A stretch of DNA of 64,000 nt, from assembly GCF_036075115.1 (NCBI RefSeq), contig NZ_CP107958.1, positions 372,001 to 436,000 of the forward strand, in the 5' to 3' direction. How positions within the stretch are numbered: position 1 is the first letter of the stretch; every line of letters begins with the position of its first letter. Positions 32,636 through 41,181 of the stretch are shown here, in pieces. Both the position numbers and the translations under genes were made by a program. Origin of the DNA: Streptomyces sp. NBC_00377 (lineage in GTDB: Bacteria > Actinomycetota > Actinomycetes > Streptomycetales > Streptomycetaceae). The notes below the pieces were generated by a model that saw only the letters and a list, made by a program, of their open reading frames with translations, made no database searches and was not told where the DNA came from.

Positions 32636-34180
32636 TCAACGCTGGTACTCGGCGAGGTAGCGCATCACCTTGTCCACGTGCGGCCGGACCCGCTCCGGTA
32701 CGCCGCGCTCCTCGATGACCGTGCGGTCACTGGTGCGGTAGCCGGCCGCGACGAGCGCCGGCAGGTCCTTCTTCGGCAGCCCGGCCTGCTTGAAGCGCTG
32801 GTCGAGCCAGCACACGTACAGGCTCATGGTGGAGATCGCGTCCGGCGGCGACATCTGGTCCTTGTCGCCGTCACCGTCCCCGTCCACCGCCCAGGCCCGG
32901 AACACCGACGGCGTCCACATGGCGATGCCGTACTCCTCGCTCTGCGGGCGGGATGCCTTCGCGTCGAAGTTGCTCTCCGCTTTGATCAGCGCGGCCAGCA
33001 GAGCGGGGGTGATCTCCTCGTCGGTGCAGCGGTGGGCCGCGCGGGCGATGACGGGGCGCAGGGCCTCGGGTACGTCGGAGTTCTCGGGGATGTCACCGGC
33101 CGGCGGGCTGGCCGTACCGGTGGCGGAGGGGGAGTCGTGGTCTTCGTCCTGGGCGCCTCCGCCTCCCCCGAGCAGGGCCGCCCCTGCGACCGCGGCGGCG
33201 GTCAGGACGACGAGTCCGGCCCCGATCGCGGGCATCAGGCGTCTTCGGCGCCGGTGCGGGCCGCCGGTGACGGCCTCGACCCGGGCGGCGACACCGGCGG
33301 CCGTGTACGGGAGCCGGGCGGCATGGTCCGGGGCCAGGCAGTCGGCGATCAGCCGGCGCATGTCCTCGTCGAGACCGGCATCGAGCCGCAGGGGTGCGGT
33401 GCCGCGGGCGTAGGCCTGGGCCGCGAGCGAGCGGGCCCGGGCCGTCGAGCCCGGGAAGGGGTGGAGCCCGCCGGTGAGCACCTGGTGGGCGAGGACGCCG
33501 AAGGCCCAGATGTCGGCGGTGGGGCGGACGACGGTGCCCTGTGTGCCGGTTCGCTGGGACCACCACTCGGGGGGCAGGTGGTCGAGGGTGCCGAGCGGCG
33601 GCAAGTGGGCGTGGGTGCCGTCGAGTTCGGTGGCCAGGCCGAAGTCCGCAAGCCACACCTGGCCGCCCGGGCCCAGCAGGACGTTGGCGGGTTTGAGGTC
33701 GCCGTGCACCCACCCGGCGCCGTGCATGTGGGCGAGTCCGGCGGCGACTCCGCGCAGGACACGGTCGGCGTCCGCGATCGGCCCGCCCGTCCCGGCGGCG
33801 TCCAGTGCGTCCTTCAGGCTGGCCTCGGCCCGGTCCATGACCAGTGCGATCGCGCCGTCCAGGGAGGGCAGTTCCGGGACCTCGACGGTGCACACGGCGT
33901 GGGTGCGGACGAGGTGGGGGTGGTCGGCCTCTGCGCTGAAGCGGGCCTCGCGGGCCACGAGTTCACCGAGCGCGGCACGTTGCCCGGGCCCGAGGGCACC
34001 GGTGGGGAGCACCTTCACGGCGACGGGCGTGCCGTCCGCGACGGTACGGCCCTCGTACACGGTCCCCCAGCCCCCGGAGCCGATGACCGCTCCTACCTCC
34101 CAGTCCTCGATGCGGACGCCCTCCGGGAGAGCGGGCGGGCGGGGCACTTCGAACTCGTCCCGTTCTTCGGGCGTCGTCAT
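32636..34180 (-). CDS. Transmembrane Ser/Thr protein kinase with extracellular lytic-transglycosylase-like domain
   Basis: In this 514-residue protein the kinase domain (~25-305) has the glycine loop GSGGWG, VAVK with Lys56, HGDLKPAN with catalytic Asp161, DFG at 179-181 and PPEWW for the activation-segment end. One transmembrane helix (~315-337) and a disordered Gly/Ser/Pro linker follow. The outer domain (~368-514) reads ITPALLAALIKAESNFDAKA and EYGIAMWTPSVFRAW, matching the SLT/lysozyme-like goose-type fold, with Glu402 a candidate catalytic acid. It may sense or cut peptidoglycan and signal inward, in place of the PASTA repeats of PknB. Its ATG overlaps the stop of the FHA gene by 4 bp, so the two are translationally coupled. 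Confidence 0.88.
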   Translation of the reverse strand: MTTPEERDEFEVPRPPALPEGVRIEDWEVGAVIGSGGWGTVYEGRTVADGTPVAVKVLPTGALGPGQRAALGELVAREARFSAEADHPHLVRTHAVCTVEVPELPSLDGAIALVMDRAEASLKDALDAAGTGGPIADADRVLRGVAAGLAHMHGAGWVHGDLKPANVLLGPGGQVWLADFGLATELDGTHAHLPPLGTLDHLPPEWWSQRTGTQGTVVRPTADIWAFGVLAHQVLTGGLHPFPGSTARARSLAAQAYARGTAPLRLDAGLDEDMRRLIADCLAPDHAARLPYTAAGVAARVEAVTGGPHRRRRRLMPAIGAGLVVLTAAAVAGAALLGGGGGAQDEDHDSPSATGTASPPAGDIPENSDVPEALRPVIARAAHRCTDEEITPALLAALIKAESNFDAKASRPQSEEYGIAMWTPSVFRAWAVDGDGDGDKDQMSPPDAISTMSLYVCWLDQRFKQAGLPKKDLPALVAAGYRTSDRTVIEERGVPERVRPHVDKVMRYLAEYQR

Positions 34181-34971
34181 ACGCCGGCCTCCTGCGCGTC
34201 GGTGAGGCGGCCGGCGCCGCGGGGCGGCAGCAGGCTGAGGTGGTCCTCGCGCACCAGGCCGAAGCGCAGGGCGACGGAGGCGAGCCGGGTGCGTTTGGCA
34301 CCGGTGCGGCCGCCGTCGGTGGCCGTGGCCTCCTCGCCGAGGTCCAGGCGCAGCTTGGTCAGGGCGAGATAGTCGATGTGGTAGTTCACCGCGGAGCGCG
34401 TCAGGTCCCGGCAGGACTTCAGAGGCCGCAGCCGCTCCACGATCTGCCCGACGCCCGGCAGCGCCGAGTCGGAGGGGTCGCGCAGCCTGGGTTCGCACAG
34501 GGCCACCAGGACGAGGAAGTACTTCGACGTCGGGTCCAGGGCGAACGGCAGGACGGTCTGTTCGCCGCCGCCCGGCACGGACCGCTCGCTGAGATAGGCG
34601 TGCTGGGGTGCGAACACCTTGAACGTGGCGGTGCCGGACAGGGCGGGCAGCACCACGCGGGAGAACTCGAAGGGCACGGGCGCCCCGAGCCGTCCCGGCG
34701 CGACGGTGAGGTACTCGCCGGCTCCCTCCAGGTTCTCCACCACGTACGACACGCTGCGGCTGAAGTTGGACAGCCGCCAGTAGTCCCCCGCGGCTTCCAG
34801 TTGCCCGGCCCGGCGGGAGATCCCCGGGTCGGTGAGGACGATGCGGACCCCCGTCCCGCCGCGTCCGAAGTCCGCGATTTCCCCCGGCCCCAGGTGGATC
34901 AGTTCGGGACTGCCCGTCTCGTCCACACCCCACTGGGCGGTACCGGGTAACTGCACGATGATCGTTTCCAC
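34177..34971 (-). CDS. FHA-domain protein coupled to the kinase
   Basis: This 264-residue protein has an N-terminal forkhead-associated-like fold (~20-120): LIHLGPGEIADFGRGG, VRIVLTDPGISRRAGQLEAA, DYWRLSNFSRSVSYVVENLE. FHA folds bind phosphothreonine; here the usual S-x2-H is read as SRRAGQ, so recognition may be atypical. The C-terminal ~110 residues (RSAVNYHIDYLALTKLRLDL, RLASVALRFGLVREDHLSLL) look like a winged-helix or helical domain. GTG at 34971 follows GGGGGAG. ATGA overlap with the kinase gene implies a stoichiometric pair in which the FHA protein is the probable substrate or adaptor. Confidence 0.75.
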   Translation of the reverse strand: METIIVQLPGTAQWGVDETGSPELIHLGPGEIADFGRGGTGVRIVLTDPGISRRAGQLEAAGDYWRLSNFSRSVSYVVENLEGAGEYLTVAPGRLGAPVPFEFSRVVLPALSGTATFKVFAPQHAYLSERSVPGGGEQTVLPFALDPTSKYFLVLVALCEPRLRDPSDSALPGVGQIVERLRPLKSCRDLTRSAVNYHIDYLALTKLRLDLGEEATATDGGRTGAKRTRLASVALRFGLVREDHLSLLPPRGAGRLTDAQEAGV

Positions 34972-35379
34972 GCGGACTCCCCCGCTGATGTCGCCCCCGA
35001 TTTGGTCGCAAGGATTCTACGGTCGGTTGCCGCGTGTCGCGGGGTCGGCGGGGCTGCCTCAAGGCGGCGGTTTCCGGGCGCTGTGCGACGAACCCGAACT
35101 CCCGGCCCGGCCGGTCCGGCGCGTCGCGCACGCCCTTCGACACCTGTGCCCGCACGGCTGGTTCCGCCTCGGCCTCCTGCCGCCCGCGCAAGCGCAGCTT
35201 CGAGTCCGACGTCGCATCTGCCTGTCCGCGGCGAACACATCCGTCCACCGGGAAGATCACCAGAGGACGCTCAGGGGCCTGGGAGGTCGAGTGGATTCTC
35301 CGTGGCCGGGGCTTGTGACCATGCAACGGGGAGTGCTCCAGGCCGCATTGATCGCTGTCGCGCCTGCTGACCGGCCTGC
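34972..35379. other. Intergenic stretch without a supported gene
   Basis: About 400 bases upstream of the FHA gene. Frames on both strands are arginine/proline-rich and show no domain. It must contain the promoter of the FHA-kinase operon, but no clear -35/-10 or palindrome was identified. Confidence 0.35.
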
Positions 35380-36102
35380 CTGGCCTGTCTGCGGCGCGTG
35401 GACGTCTCCCGTCTGCTCGCCGTCCAGGACACCGACCAACACCCTGCCCACACCACCCCGTTGTTGCCCAGCGACCCCGCGGCGGCGATCACCGCGGGCC
35501 GCTTCCACCGTGTCCCCGTACTCATCGGCAACACCCACGACGAGGGCAACGGCTGGGCCGCCGGCATCGTCCAGGCCGGCTATCCGGTCACTCCCGACAC
35601 CTGGCCCGACGTCGTGGCCTCTTTCTTTCCCCTCCTGGGGCAGGCGAAGGCGATCGTCCATGAGTACCCCGTGCACCGCGCCGACGGCGGCCCGGTGTTC
35701 GGCGCGGTCATCGGCGACGCAGACTTCGCCTGCCCGACGGCGCGCACCGGTCGCCTGCTCGCCGCCCATGTACCCGTCTGGCGCTACGAGTTCGCCGACG
35801 AACACGCCCCGCCCCTCACGTCGGGAACGCCACCGTTCCCACTCGGCGCGCCGCACGCGAGCGAACTGCCCTAGCTGTTCGACCTGGGCAGCCGCCCCCG
35901 CGACCTGACCGCGGCACAACACCGGCTGGCCGACACCATGATCGACTACTGGGCCCGTTTCGCCCGCAGCACCGACCCGAACGCCCCGTCGTCGCCGCAC
36001 TGGTCCCGCCGGACGGTGCTGTCCCTGGCACCGGACCACAGCGTCCCCACCCGCACGGTGCAGACCCGCCACCACTGCACTTTCTGGAACACCCTCGGGT
36101 GA
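35380..36102 (+). pseudogene. C-terminal part of a carboxylesterase with an internal stop
   Basis: The frame reads VSRLLAVQDT, RFHRVPVLIGNTHDEGNGWA, PVWRYEFADEHAPPLTSGTP and LGAPHASELP, then a TAG at 35872-35874. It continues LFDLGSRPRDLTAAQHRLAD, IDYWARFARSTDPN and TFWNTLG to TGA at 36102. This is the C-terminal third of type-B carboxylesterases (HxxELPYLFxL; the TAG replaces the tyrosine codon). The N-terminal part with the GESAG serine is missing. Both truncation and nonsense mark a decayed gene. Confidence 0.85.
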
Positions 36103-36193
36103 TCGTGGAGGCGTCGCCATGGGGTCCCCGCGAACCGGATCCCCCCGAACCCGGGAACCCTCCCGCCTCCCCCGGCGGTGCCTGCCCGAGACG

Positions 36194-36292
36194 GCCGCAG
36201 ACGGCGACGTCGGCCCGGTCGGTCAGGGAGCGCTCCGGGAACGCCTGCTCGCCGACGATGTCGAGCGGGTGCTCGCCGTGGGTCCCTCACCC
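36194..36292 (+). pseudogene. Possible fragment of a ferredoxin-NADP reductase-like (PyrK/GltD-associated) subunit
   Basis: ADGDVGPVGQGALRERLLAD and DVERVLAVGP resemble the NAD-binding lobe of PyrK-like reductase subunits (..G..VTDALRE.L..DDVDHVYAVGPVPMM). The match stops at once on both sides, so this is at best a 30-residue relic. The rest of 36103-36386 shows nothing recognisable. Confidence 0.25.
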
Positions 36293-36386
36293 GGTTCATC
36301 CGACCGGTGCGCGCGGCCGGACCGGCCGTGGTCCCTCGATGCCGCGCATCGGGGGGCCACAGTCGGTCGGCCATCGGGTATGTCCG

Positions 36387-36773
36387 TCAGTTCCGGGTCC
36401 AACCGCCAGGGCCGACCCAGACGGTCTGCCTGTTGCGCGTCGGGACGACGTCGTAGCGCGCTACGGCCTGGTAGTAGCCGCCGTTGGACCGCTTGCAGAA
36501 CAGGTTGCCGATGATGGTGTTCCGCTGGCCGAGCGCGACCTTGCCGTAGACCAGGTCATCGCCCATGTCCCAGTTGGTGCTCCACTGGTCCGTGTAGGCC
36601 TGGATTCCCTTGACCGTGGCATTCGGGCAGTTGCCGAGCCATTTCGGGAAGGAGATGTACACCCAGCCGTAGCTTGCGGCCTGTGCGGTGCCCTGGGTTG
36701 CGGCCACTCCGCTGAAGGCCAGGCCGAGCACTGACAGCGCCACGGAGAGCTTCTTGATTCTCGTCTTGAACAC
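36387..36773 (-). CDS. Small secreted protein of unknown function
   Basis: This 128-residue protein starts at GTG 36773 (GGGGCGGGAAC upstream). It has a signal peptide (MFKTRIKKLSVALSVLGLAF..AQA-A, cleavage near 33). The mature part contains YGWVYISFPKWLGNCP, IQAYTDQWSTNWDMGDDLVY, GNLFCKRSNGGYYQAVARYD and ends VWVGPGGWTRN. Two cysteines may pair. It is rich in aromatic residues and beta-strand-like, as in other exported Streptomyces wall proteins, but lacks the terminal Cys motif of the SH3-like group. Function not known. Confidence 0.7.
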   Translation of the reverse strand: MFKTRIKKLSVALSVLGLAFSGVAATQGTAQAASYGWVYISFPKWLGNCPNATVKGIQAYTDQWSTNWDMGDDLVYGKVALGQRNTIIGNLFCKRSNGGYYQAVARYDVVPTRNRQTVWVGPGGWTRN

Positions 36774-37270
36774 GTTCCCGCCCCACTTCTCGTTGTCGCT
36801 CTGCCAGGACCGTGGACCGAACGGATCACGACCCCGGGAGGTTGATCATGTGAGCCTGCGGGGCCGACGGGGGAAGCATGCGTAATTCCAACGCACATCG
36901 TGACAGTGCTTTCTATTTCTTATCGCATCAACAGGTTTCTCTCGTTCTCGCGTTCGCACGGGATTCGAAAAGGCCGTAGCGCACCTCACCCGGCGAGGTC
37001 TCCGGCGCCCAGGGCTTTCAGGGCGCGCACCGGCGGGCGGTCGCGCAGCACGACTCGTCGGTGGGCGTCGGCCTGCGGCCGCGCGGTGACCTCGCCGCCC
37101 CGTCCCACCACTCCCCCACGGCACCTCGGTGACGCGCTTGACGATGCGTGTCCCTCGCCACAATTTGTCCACTTATGAGCAGAAGCATGCCTATGGTGAC
37201 AAAGCTGTCGCACCACTTCGGCGATCAGCGCAGGGATGCAAAGCCAGTGCCATGGGAGAAGCGTTTCATC
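36774..37270. other. Intergenic stretch between divergent secreted-protein genes
   Basis: About 500 bases. The part near 36900-36965 is AT-richer than its surroundings (TTTCTATTTCTTATCGC) and may hold promoters for one or both flanking genes. A minus-strand frame ending at 36986 has a family-like tail (VRALKALGAGDLAG) but nothing that can be assigned. Confidence 0.35.
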
Positions 37271-38506
37271 ATGCTGAGTAAACGACGCACCCGACTGGTG
37301 GCCACGGCCGGCGTACTCGGCGGCGTCCTCGCAGTCACGGCCCTCGGCGGCACGAGCAACGCTGCCGCCAGCGGCAACGAGGCTGGGGATCCATCGACAT
37401 CGCAGGCGCGGACACCTCGGACGGGCGCCCAGGAAGCCTCCGACGCCCGGATAGGGATAACGCCCGGGCAAGGCACCCACAGCGTCGGGATCACCGACCC
37501 GGTCAGTGTCACCGTCAGCAACGGAAAGCTCACGCGAGTGACCATGACCGCTGTCGCGACCGGCACCGAGATCCCGGGCGTTCTGTCCGCGGACCGCACC
37601 TCCTGGAAGCCGAACGGCCCGCTGAAGCGCGCCACCAAGTACCAGATCGCCGCCGAGGCCGAGGACGCCAAGGGCCGCTCCGCCTCCGACAGTGCCACGA
37701 TCACCACGGTCTCCCCCGCCAACGACTTCCTCGGGCACGTCTCCCCCGAGGCCGGTTCTACCGTCGGCGTGGGCATGCCCGTGAGGGTCGACTTCGACCG
37801 GGCGGTCGACGACAGGACCGCGGTGCAGTCGGAGATCCAGGTCAGCTCCAGCAGCGGCCAGCGGGTCGTCGGCCACTGGTTCAACGGTCACCGTCTGGAC
37901 TTCCGCCCCGAGAACTACTGGAAGCCCGGCTCCACCGTCACCGTCACGCTCGACCACCAGGGCATCCAGAAGACGGTCACGTTCACGATCGGCCGGAGCC
38001 AGATCAGCACCGTCGACGCAAAGACGAAGAAGATGACCGTCGTCCGGGACGGCAGGACGATCCGGACCATCCCTATCTCGTCAGGCAGCCCCGAGCACCC
38101 GACGTACAACGGTCGGATGGTGATCTCCGAGAAGTTCCGGCGGACCCATATGAACGGTGCGAGCGTCGGCCTGCTGGAGAAGAACGGCAAGCCCTCGTAC
38201 GACATCAAGGCCGTACCGCACGCCATGCGCCTGACCGACTCGGGGACGTTCATCCACGGCAACTACTGGGGCACCGACGCGGTCTTCGGCAAGGTCAACA
38301 CCAGCCACGGCTGCATAGGCCTGAAGGATGTCAGGGGCGGCGGCGACGGCAGGCAGCCCGCCGCGTGGTTCTTCGACCACTCGATGATCGGCGACGTCGT
38401 GATCGTCAAGAACTCCGAGGACAAGACCCTGTTGGCCCCGGACAACGGCCTCAGCGACTGGAACATGCCGTGGAGCGAGTGGGTCGCGGGCAGCCCGGCC
38501 ACCTGA
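37271..38506 (+). CDS. L,D-transpeptidase (YkuD) with N-terminal Ig-like domains
   Basis: This 411-residue exported protein has a signal sequence (RRTRLVATAGVLGGVLAVTA). Two Ig-like modules follow (PVSVTVSNGKLTRVTMTAVA; HVSPEAGSTVGVGMPVRVDF). The YkuD catalytic domain has STVDAKTKKMTVVRDGRTIR and the signature FIHGNYWGTDAVFGKVNTSH-GCIGL, with the catalytic cysteine in SHGC. Such enzymes (LdtMt2-like) form 3-3 cross-links in peptidoglycan or attach proteins to it, outside the membrane. ATG at 37271 follows GGGAGAAG; upstream in-frame starts would place the signal peptide internally. It fits the cell-wall theme of the preceding 8 kb. Confidence 0.93.
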   Translation: MLSKRRTRLVATAGVLGGVLAVTALGGTSNAAASGNEAGDPSTSQARTPRTGAQEASDARIGITPGQGTHSVGITDPVSVTVSNGKLTRVTMTAVATGTEIPGVLSADRTSWKPNGPLKRATKYQIAAEAEDAKGRSASDSATITTVSPANDFLGHVSPEAGSTVGVGMPVRVDFDRAVDDRTAVQSEIQVSSSSGQRVVGHWFNGHRLDFRPENYWKPGSTVTVTLDHQGIQKTVTFTIGRSQISTVDAKTKKMTVVRDGRTIRTIPISSGSPEHPTYNGRMVISEKFRRTHMNGASVGLLEKNGKPSYDIKAVPHAMRLTDSGTFIHGNYWGTDAVFGKVNTSHGCIGLKDVRGGGDGRQPAAWFFDHSMIGDVVIVKNSEDKTLLAPDNGLSDWNMPWSEWVAGSPAT

Positions 38507-38758
38507 CACCGGACCTGCTCTGCCCAGCCGGACCGGCATCCCGGCCGTCTGCGGTGCCAGGACGCTCGAACAGTTCCCGGCCCGGGGCCCGAAGCCGGCT
38601 GTTCCGTCCGGCGGCGGATGCACCCGTCCGCTCCACCGATCGACCGGTCGGGCAGCGGGTGCGCGGGGACGCAAGGGCGGATCGGGGTCGCTGACGTGGC
38701 GCCCCGTGGGCCCGACGGGCGCGGACCGTCCGACGGTGATGTGGCCGCATGAGAGGGC

Positions 38759-39718
38759 TCACTTGGATTCGACTCGTCCTGTCGGATCGGGGCCGGTCCT
38801 CAGTGCCTCGATAGCGGCCTGCCACGTCAGGGCCCGGGAGTGAAGCCGGGTGTGGAGGTAGGCCGCGCTGAGGCGGGCGAGGGTGGCGACCCGTCCGGGA
38901 CTCTCGTCGGTGGTCTCGGCGGCGTCATATCCGGCGATCCCGCCGAGTCCGTGCTCCGCTCCGAACAGGGTGAGGAGAGCCTTGGGTCCGGGGGCGAGGG
39001 TGTAGGGGTCGGCGTGCCAGTCCGGTCCCATGGCCGTGAAGTGCCGGGAGTCGTCCTTGTCGCCGACGACGACCAGCGCGGGTGTGGTCATCGTGGAGAA
39101 GTCGATGGTCCGCAGGACCGGCAGCGCGTCAGCCACCGGTCCGTCGAGGACGTCACCCCTGCCGGGCGCGGCGAGCAGCACGCCCGCCTTGATGCGGGGT
39201 TCGAGCAGGCTCACCTCTCCCACGTCGGGGTCGGTGACCCGGGCACCGAGCAGGAGGCTGGAGGTGAAACCGCCGAAGGAGTGCCCGGCAACGGCGACCT
39301 TGGTGTGGTCGATCCGCCCGGCGAGCGACGGCACGGCCTTCTCGATCATGTCGAGTCGGTCGAGGATGTGCGACATGTCCTCGGATCGCGAGCGCCAGAA
39401 GAAGGGCGCCCCGGGGGCATCGGCAACCTGGTGGCTCAGCGTCCTGGAGCTGAGGTGGGTCGGCTGGATGACCACGAATCCGTGAGCGGCCCAGGAGCCG
39501 GCGAGCGGCGCGTAGCCGTTGAGTGAGGAGAGGTTGTTCGAGGCGCCTTGACCGTGGGAGAGGAGGATGACGGCGAGGCCGGTTCCGGTCGCGGGCGCGG
39601 AGACGCGTACCTGTAGGTCCACCGGACGCCCCGGCACGGAGAGCACGACAGGGCTGAAGGACAGGACCGGGGCGGGTGCGCCCCAGGCGTCGACACTGGT
39701 GACAGCGGTTGTGCTCAC
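38759..39718 (-). CDS. Alpha/beta-hydrolase (PAF-acetylhydrolase/dienelactone-like)
   Basis: This 319-residue protein has VILLSHGQGASNNLSSLNGY (oxyanion region), a nucleophile elbow VAVAGHSFGGFTSSLLLGAR (Ser in GHSFG), ALVVVGDKDDSRHF with the likely acid and LTLFGAEHGLGGIAGYDAAE with the likely histidine. No signal peptide, so cytosolic. Substrate unknown. ATG at 39718 lies downstream of two inverted copies of an AAACGGAxCGT operator and is divergent from a decayed TetR gene that presumably controlled it. Confidence 0.82.
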   Translation of the reverse strand: MSTTAVTSVDAWGAPAPVLSFSPVVLSVPGRPVDLQVRVSAPATGTGLAVILLSHGQGASNNLSSLNGYAPLAGSWAAHGFVVIQPTHLSSRTLSHQVADAPGAPFFWRSRSEDMSHILDRLDMIEKAVPSLAGRIDHTKVAVAGHSFGGFTSSLLLGARVTDPDVGEVSLLEPRIKAGVLLAAPGRGDVLDGPVADALPVLRTIDFSTMTTPALVVVGDKDDSRHFTAMGPDWHADPYTLAPGPKALLTLFGAEHGLGGIAGYDAAETTDESPGRVATLARLSAAYLHTRLHSRALTWQAAIEALRTGPDPTGRVESK

Positions 39719-39814
39719 GAGGTGGATTCCCTTTCTGTGGCATTCCTGCCCGCCGGTCTCCTGCGACCGGGCAACGGCAAGGTGGTCGGAGCCGTCCCGC
39801 TTCGAACCAGCCGA

Positions 39815-39859
39815 AACGGAACGTCGTCCCGTTTAGTATCCGGAACAACGCTCCGTTTT
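39815..39859. promoter_or_regulatory. Two inverted TetR-type operator copies in a divergent promoter
   Basis: AAACGGAACGTCGTCCCG begins at 39815. The reverse complement of 39842-39859 is AAACGGAGCGTTGTTCCG, matching it at 14 of 18 positions. They flank TTTAGTATC, a likely promoter core, between the hydrolase gene and the TetR remnant. The arrangement suggests repression of both genes by the now broken regulator. Confidence 0.55.
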
Positions 39860-39869
39860 GTCAATCGGT

Positions 39870-40170
39870 CGCGGAGGAGAACGCGACGCCACCGGCAGTG
39901 CGGCAGGGCAACCGCCATCCCGGGCGGCAGGGCACCCGCTCTCCCGAGGCAAGCGTGTCCACGCCCAGCGCATCCGGCAGACGGTGATGCTCACTGCCGC
40001 CGCCGAAGCGTTCGTCACCTCGGGGGCCGGGGCGCCGATCCGCCCCATCGCGGCCAAGCGGGCGCCGGGGACGGCAAAGACCCGTCGCTCCTGCTCATCG
40101 GGCGGATCTCTTCAGCGCCGCCTACGCCACCAGCATCGCCCAGATGCTCACGCAGGCGAGGGCCTGTCGG
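39870..40170 (+). pseudogene. TetR-family regulator remnant
   Basis: One frame has HAQRIRQTVMLTAAAEAFVT SGAGAPIRPIAAKRAPGTAK, the first helices of a TetR DNA-binding domain (..A..L.AAxxxFxxxGxxAPxxxIAxxAGxGTxTLYRHF). In another frame RADLFSAAYATSIAQMLTQA continues the family. The recognition helix is degenerate, there is no proper start, and the ligand domain is lost, with the 3' end running into a convergent gene. The operators upstream are better preserved than the gene. Confidence 0.7.
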
Positions 40171-40798
40171 CGTGCACGTACACATCACCCTCGGCCATGT
40201 CGTCGACCTCTTCGGCCCGCACGACGGAGAAGCCCGCCAGCCGCAGGATCCCGATCAATGCCGTCTGCATGAGGAGAACGACTGCGGCATAGCGCTTCCA
40301 TTCCTGCGCCGCCGGGTTCTGCTGTTCGGCCGCTGCCCGCAAACCAGCCTCTCCCATTTCCGGGGCGCTCCAGCGGACGTAGAGGCCTCCGGCGTATTCA
40401 CCCTGGCTGTCGACGCCCACCTGGACGCCGGGCCGGCTCGGCACGCCCGGACGCTCGACCTGAGCGGGAAGACCGGCCCGGTGGAGTTCTCGGCAGACCC
40501 GGCCCGCCAGATCGTACCCAGCGGCGATGATTTCCTCCGAAGCGAACGGGTAGCCCTGCGCCTCAGCCCTGGCCCGACTTTCAGGGTCCACATACGTCAC
40601 TGCACATCTCCTGATTGTGAGGTCATCCCCGAACGGAACGGGCCAACAGCCGGTGACCCGCCGCCCGCAGGCCACTTCGACCGGGTGGTAGGCGTGTTCG
40701 TCCACGAACCTCCACCAGGCGGCGTGGGCGACCGGAGCATCGAGCACGGGCAACAGGATCGCCCACTGGTAGCACACGACGTCGACGGGATACTGCAT
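40148..40798 (-). CDS. Hypothetical protein
   Basis: This 216-residue protein starts at ATG 40798 behind GGAGG. It begins MQYPVDVVCYQWAILLPVLD and includes AAWWRFVDEHAYHPVEVACG, TIRRCAVTYVDPESRARAEA and GYDLAGRVCRELHRAGLPAQ. A hydrophobic stretch near the C-terminus (YAAVVLLMQTALIGILRLAG) could be a membrane helix or a buried helix. No family recognised. Its last ~8 codons overlap the TetR remnant on the opposite strand, so the tail may be secondarily extended by rearrangement. Confidence 0.55.
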   Translation of the reverse strand: MQYPVDVVCYQWAILLPVLDAPVAHAAWWRFVDEHAYHPVEVACGRRVTGCWPVPFGDDLTIRRCAVTYVDPESRARAEAQGYPFASEEIIAAGYDLAGRVCRELHRAGLPAQVERPGVPSRPGVQVGVDSQGEYAGGLYVRWSAPEMGEAGLRAAAEQQNPAAQEWKRYAAVVLLMQTALIGILRLAGFSVVRAEEVDDMAEGDVYVHADRPSPA

Positions 40799-41140
40799 GC
40801 CTGTCTGCCTCCGCTCCCCCGGCGCGGCCCTGCCCACCGGGCCGATCATCTACGGGGACGCCGCTCGCGGCGGATCGAGCGTACGGGCAGGGGGCGCCGT
40901 TGCCCCCTGCCGGTCGGCGATGGTCAGAGAGCCTCTTGCGCCCCATGCCCTCGTCGACGGATCCTCCGTTGCGCCCGCGACCGGCCGTGGGCCCACGTGG
41001 TGACGTGCGCCCTCGACCGACACGCCGCCTCGCGACCGCTGACGCGGCACCACGTCCGCTCGTTTCCGAACCGTGACCATCAGCGTGCCCAGCCCCCTCA
41101 CCTGCACGGCCGCACGCCCCGCCACGACCTGCACACTCGA
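40799..41140. other. Intergenic stretch without a supported gene
   Basis: About 340 bases between the divergent hypothetical gene and padR. Frames are arginine/proline-rich and no domain or strong repeat was seen apart from the operator at the right end. Confidence 0.4.
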
Positions 41141-41170
41141 TGTATACACACTGCGTATACACGGTGTGTA
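41141..41170. promoter_or_regulatory. PadR-type operator upstream of the ABC transporter operon
   Basis: TGTATAC-N7-GTATACA (41141-41161) is a perfect 7-bp inverted repeat. It overlaps TACAC-GGT-GTGTA (41158-41170). The ATGTATACACACTGCGTATA type of sequence is typical of PadR boxes. It lies 12-41 bp before the padR start, over the likely promoter. Confidence 0.75.
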
Positions 41171-41181
41171 GAGTACGGGTC

